Shown: positions 61,740 through 64,000 of the stretch, in pieces
How positions within the stretch are numbered: position 1 is the first letter of the stretch
Layout: every line of letters starts with the position of its first letter
Assembly: GCF_013249045.1 (NCBI RefSeq)
Contig: NZ_JABRWP010000001.1
Coordinates: 248,001 to 312,000 of the forward strand
Length of the DNA: 64,000 bases
Direction of reading: 5' to 3'
Source: Winogradskyella eckloniae
GTDB lineage: Bacteria; Bacteroidota; Bacteroidia; Flavobacteriales; Flavobacteriaceae
Program-made: the position numbers and the translations under genes
Notes under the pieces: model-generated
The model's database searches: none
Told to the model about the DNA's origin: nothing
The model's input: only the letters and a program-made list of their open reading frames with translations

Positions 61740-63809
61740 CTATTTAAACATATTATATTTTAAAAGAAAGAATCGATTTAATACGTTAAACCTAATATAT
61801 TTATTAAATCTAAAATAGAGGTAAATGAAATACATAGGCGCAAAAAAGGCAATTAGTTTACTTTTATTATAAAGTAATGGCTTAAGTTTTACTAGGTATC
61901 TAAAATATTTTTCTGGTGTCATTATAAAACTAATGACACTTTTTATAGGACTATTTATTTTTGGAGGACTGTAAGTAATTCCTACCTTATTGTCTCCTAC
62001 ATTTTGATAAAAGCCATGACTCAGAGTTTCTAAAAATTTTATTTTTCTGGTTTTTTGTAATAGACCAACTTTTAAAGCCATCTTAGAAATAGCATCTTGC
62101 ATGTCTTCTTGGCTATAGCATAAAGGCTCTAAAGTTGTTAAAAGCATTTTGTGTAGCTTTAACATTTCATCTTGATGTGCTTTTATGTGGTTATCATACA
62201 GCCATTTTTCTTCAGGCTTATGATACTCAAAAGAATAGTTTTCTTCATTTAAACGATAGCCTAATGCACTTCCATGATCTGCTGCTGAGAATTGCTCATA
62301 CAGTTGCATGTTTGCCATTAATATACGATCATTATAATTGACGTATGGAAGCAAAGAAAAATTAAGTCCATAACGTTGCGTTTTAGGTTGAATATCATAA
62401 ATTTCACCTAAACCTAAATAGTAACCCGTTACTGGAATTTTTCCTTCAAAAAACTTATAAATGGATTCTTGCATGGTGCCTCCCCAACCAATATCTACAA
62501 GTGCAATTCCATTGGTTTCAATATTAGAATTAAAGGAATGGATATAGGCTTTAAACGCATCGTGACTTTCTTGTCGATGCGCATTATAATATGATATAAA
62601 TGTTTTGTTGTCTTTTAAATCTTGAAAACACGAAGATTTAAAAAATTGTTCAATTACTGTTTTGCCTTCAACCTGTATTTCACTGATAATTTTAGCGGTT
62701 AAATCTTCAGGGCAATTAATGGTAAAAAGAAAATCTTCTGGAGAAAGGTTGTAATATTTTTTTTGTAAATACCCAAAATCTTCCTGGTCGAGTTCCTTTA
62801 ATGCAATTTGAAGCGATGCTTGCCTCGATATTTTTAAGTAATGTGTATTAATTTTTTTACTGTCATCTAAGGCTGTAAAGTCTTGATACGAATCGAATAG
62901 TTTTTTTAGGTATTGTCCCTCTCGCGATAAAAAGAACAAATCTTTTAAGTTTTGTTTTTTAGCAGTTTCATACATTCTTTCCACAAACGTATGATAATGC
63001 ATTATATATTCTGTATAAGGTATTGACACACTGCTTTGCGCTTTTTTGTAAACTTGAGTTACAATTTTATTTAAACGCTTTTTGTCGTTACCGAAGTTGT
63101 TTCGTTTATTCTTTTTTAGATATTTTTTGTGTGGAAGTTGATAAGCATTCAATCCATTTTTTATGGCATTGGTATAATCACTTCTTAAATTATCACCAAT
63201 CATCATGACCTCATTGGCATCAATAGATAATTCTGAAAGAATAGGTTGGTAAATTGAACCTTTGTGTTTACTTTTTTCTAATTCTGCTGAACTATAAACA
63301 TGGTCAAACAAATCTAAAATACCATGATGTCTTAATAGCTTTTCGAATAAAGTTTTAGACCCATAAAAATCGGATACCAAAATGATTTTTCCGCCTTGAG
63401 ATTTAAAATACTTTATGGTATCTAAAACATCTTGGTTTAAATATTGTACACTAGATTCTGCTCTTACATCTGCAGCCTCAAAAAGTGAAAGAAATTCATC
63501 CTTTTCGTTTATAGAAATTATGTCTGCATTGATTAAACGCTTGCAAATTTCATTTTGTAACGCATGGTAAGGAATTTCAACATCTTCAAGACTTAGTTTT
63601 TTTATTAAGTACTTTACTGAAGCTTGTCTTGTAAAATATAGCTCATCAATAGAGGCAGACAATCCCATCTCCTTAATCATAAGTTTCGCCCAAATACGCT
63701 GTGTGTAGTTTGGATGTACTTTTCTATGGAGAATAGTATCGTAATAATCCGTAAAAAGAAATTTTATTTTTTTCTCTTTGAGTTGTTTATGAAGTGGTTT
63801 AAGTGACAA
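61740..63809 (-). CDS. Large HAD-superfamily protein of the FDxxDT type
   Basis: The N-terminal ~230 of 689 residues form a HAD fold with motif I FTDYYDTILHR (D-x-x-D-T), motif II around ILVSDFYGS, a motif III lysine near LEKSKHKGS and motif IV MMIGDNLRSDYTNA. The remaining ~450 residues are a helical domain of unknown function (IALVDIGWGGTMQESIYKFF is conserved-looking) with a hydrophobic, basic tail. Such two-part HAD proteins are found in polysaccharide or surface-glycan loci, but the substrate is unknown and no glycan genes are visible here. Confidence 0.8.
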   Translation of the reverse strand: MSLKPLHKQLKEKKIKFLFTDYYDTILHRKVHPNYTQRIWAKLMIKEMGLSASIDELYFTRQASVKYLIKKLSLEDVEIPYHALQNEICKRLINADIISINEKDEFLSLFEAADVRAESSVQYLNQDVLDTIKYFKSQGGKIILVSDFYGSKTLFEKLLRHHGILDLFDHVYSSAELEKSKHKGSIYQPILSELSIDANEVMMIGDNLRSDYTNAIKNGLNAYQLPHKKYLKKNKRNNFGNDKKRLNKIVTQVYKKAQSSVSIPYTEYIMHYHTFVERMYETAKKQNLKDLFFLSREGQYLKKLFDSYQDFTALDDSKKINTHYLKISRQASLQIALKELDQEDFGYLQKKYYNLSPEDFLFTINCPEDLTAKIISEIQVEGKTVIEQFFKSSCFQDLKDNKTFISYYNAHRQESHDAFKAYIHSFNSNIETNGIALVDIGWGGTMQESIYKFFEGKIPVTGYYLGLGEIYDIQPKTQRYGLNFSLLPYVNYNDRILMANMQLYEQFSAADHGSALGYRLNEENYSFEYHKPEEKWLYDNHIKAHQDEMLKLHKMLLTTLEPLCYSQEDMQDAISKMALKVGLLQKTRKIKFLETLSHGFYQNVGDNKVGITYSPPKINSPIKSVISFIMTPEKYFRYLVKLKPLLYNKSKLIAFFAPMYFIYLYFRFNKYIRFNVLNRFFLLKYNMFK

Positions 63810-63840
63810 TGAACTTGTTTTAATTAATAGCTAGTTAATA

Positions 63841-64000
63841 TTACCCTTTTACTTTTTCTTCTGTTTTAGACGGCAACACTTCATATCCCATATTGTAAAG
63901 TGTAAATCCATAGATATCTGCATACTGCTCAATTGTTTTGCTAACAGGTGTTCCTGCACCATGCCCAGCATCGGTTTCAATTCTTATAAGTGTTGGGTTG
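63841..64000 (-). CDS. Prolyl oligopeptidase (S9A), C-terminal fragment running off the right edge
   Basis: The last 52 codons are visible. They contain [21 protein letters not shown] followed by [13 protein letters not shown], the catalytic-His region and C-terminal end of S9A prolyl oligopeptidases (AGHGAG). The rest of the protein, with the catalytic Ser and Asp, lies outside the window. Confidence 0.85.
   Translation of the reverse strand, partial: NPTLIRIETDAGHGAGTPVSKTIEQYADIYGFTLYNMGYEVLPSKTEEKVKG

Overview
The window looks like a chromosome segment of a marine-type flavobacterium (Bacteroidota, Flavobacteriaceae). The evidence is low G+C, a SusC-type TonB-dependent receptor, type IX secretion (T9SS) C-terminal sorting domains, TAnnTTTG-type promoter boxes, a DUF177-rpmF-fabH-accB-accC block and many S9/FG-GAP secreted proteins. 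I see no prophage, insertion sequence, CRISPR array or rRNA.

Region 1 (1-6.1 kb): the start of a SusC-type receptor gene that runs off the left edge, next to a membrane-bound one-component regulator (beta-propeller, triple-Y, LuxR-type HTH). Four TGACGTA motifs lie upstream of the receptor gene.

Region 2 (6.4-34.2 kb): a complete nitrate assimilation island. Its first part is an eleven-gene cofactor operon (moeA, modE-like, tauE-like, mobA, cobA/sumT, siroheme dehydrogenase, moaD, moeB-rhodanese, moaE, moaCB fusion, moaA) that makes molybdenum cofactor and siroheme. Facing it are a rubredoxin/sulfite-reductase-like partner protein, a large NasA-FAD-BFD fusion nitrate reductase, a NarX/NarL-like two-component pair, a DUF4202 protein and NirD/NirB. 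On the other side are NarK, an FNR-like regulator with four cysteines, an NrtABCD-type ABC transporter and an outer-membrane channel. A palindrome of the form TACGTAT-N2-ATACGTA recurs upstream of nasA, nirB, narK and nrtA and probably ties the island into one regulon.

Region 3 (34.3-45.9 kb): mostly housekeeping genes: EcsC-family protein, a tiny PID-CTERM-like protein, ribE, pdxA, DUF177-rpmF-fabH-accB-accC, a T9SS metalloprotease, an FAD oxidoreductase and a GreA-like protein.

Region 4 (46.0-57.0 kb): the most unusual part, a putative RNA-damage/RNA-repair island. On the minus strand it reads prfH, a TPR protein, a 106-aa unknown protein, a tRNA-like array, a slipin (SPFH) gene and rtcB, with a 24-aa ORF and a 199-aa unknown protein further upstream. 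The array holds one ordinary tRNA (GUA anticodon, Tyr) followed by two tRNA-like units in which the T-arm and 3' acceptor strand PRECEDE the 5' acceptor strand and D-arm, i.e. circularly permuted tRNAs with the acceptor stem closed as a hairpin. Three near-identical promoter modules (24-bp motif, exactly 9 bp, then ATTTG) drive rtcB, the array and the 199-aa gene. A WYL regulator fused to a PhyH-type dioxygenase lies at the end of the neighbouring plus-strand pair and is a candidate controller. RtcB is an RNA ligase, so permuted tRNAs beside it suggest either substrates that it circularises or baits for tRNA-cutting toxins; this is inference.

Region 5 (57.0-64 kb): an ABC ATPase, a diheme cytochrome paired with an FG-GAP/ASPIC T9SS protein, a HAD-domain protein and the C-terminus of a prolyl oligopeptidase running off the right edge.
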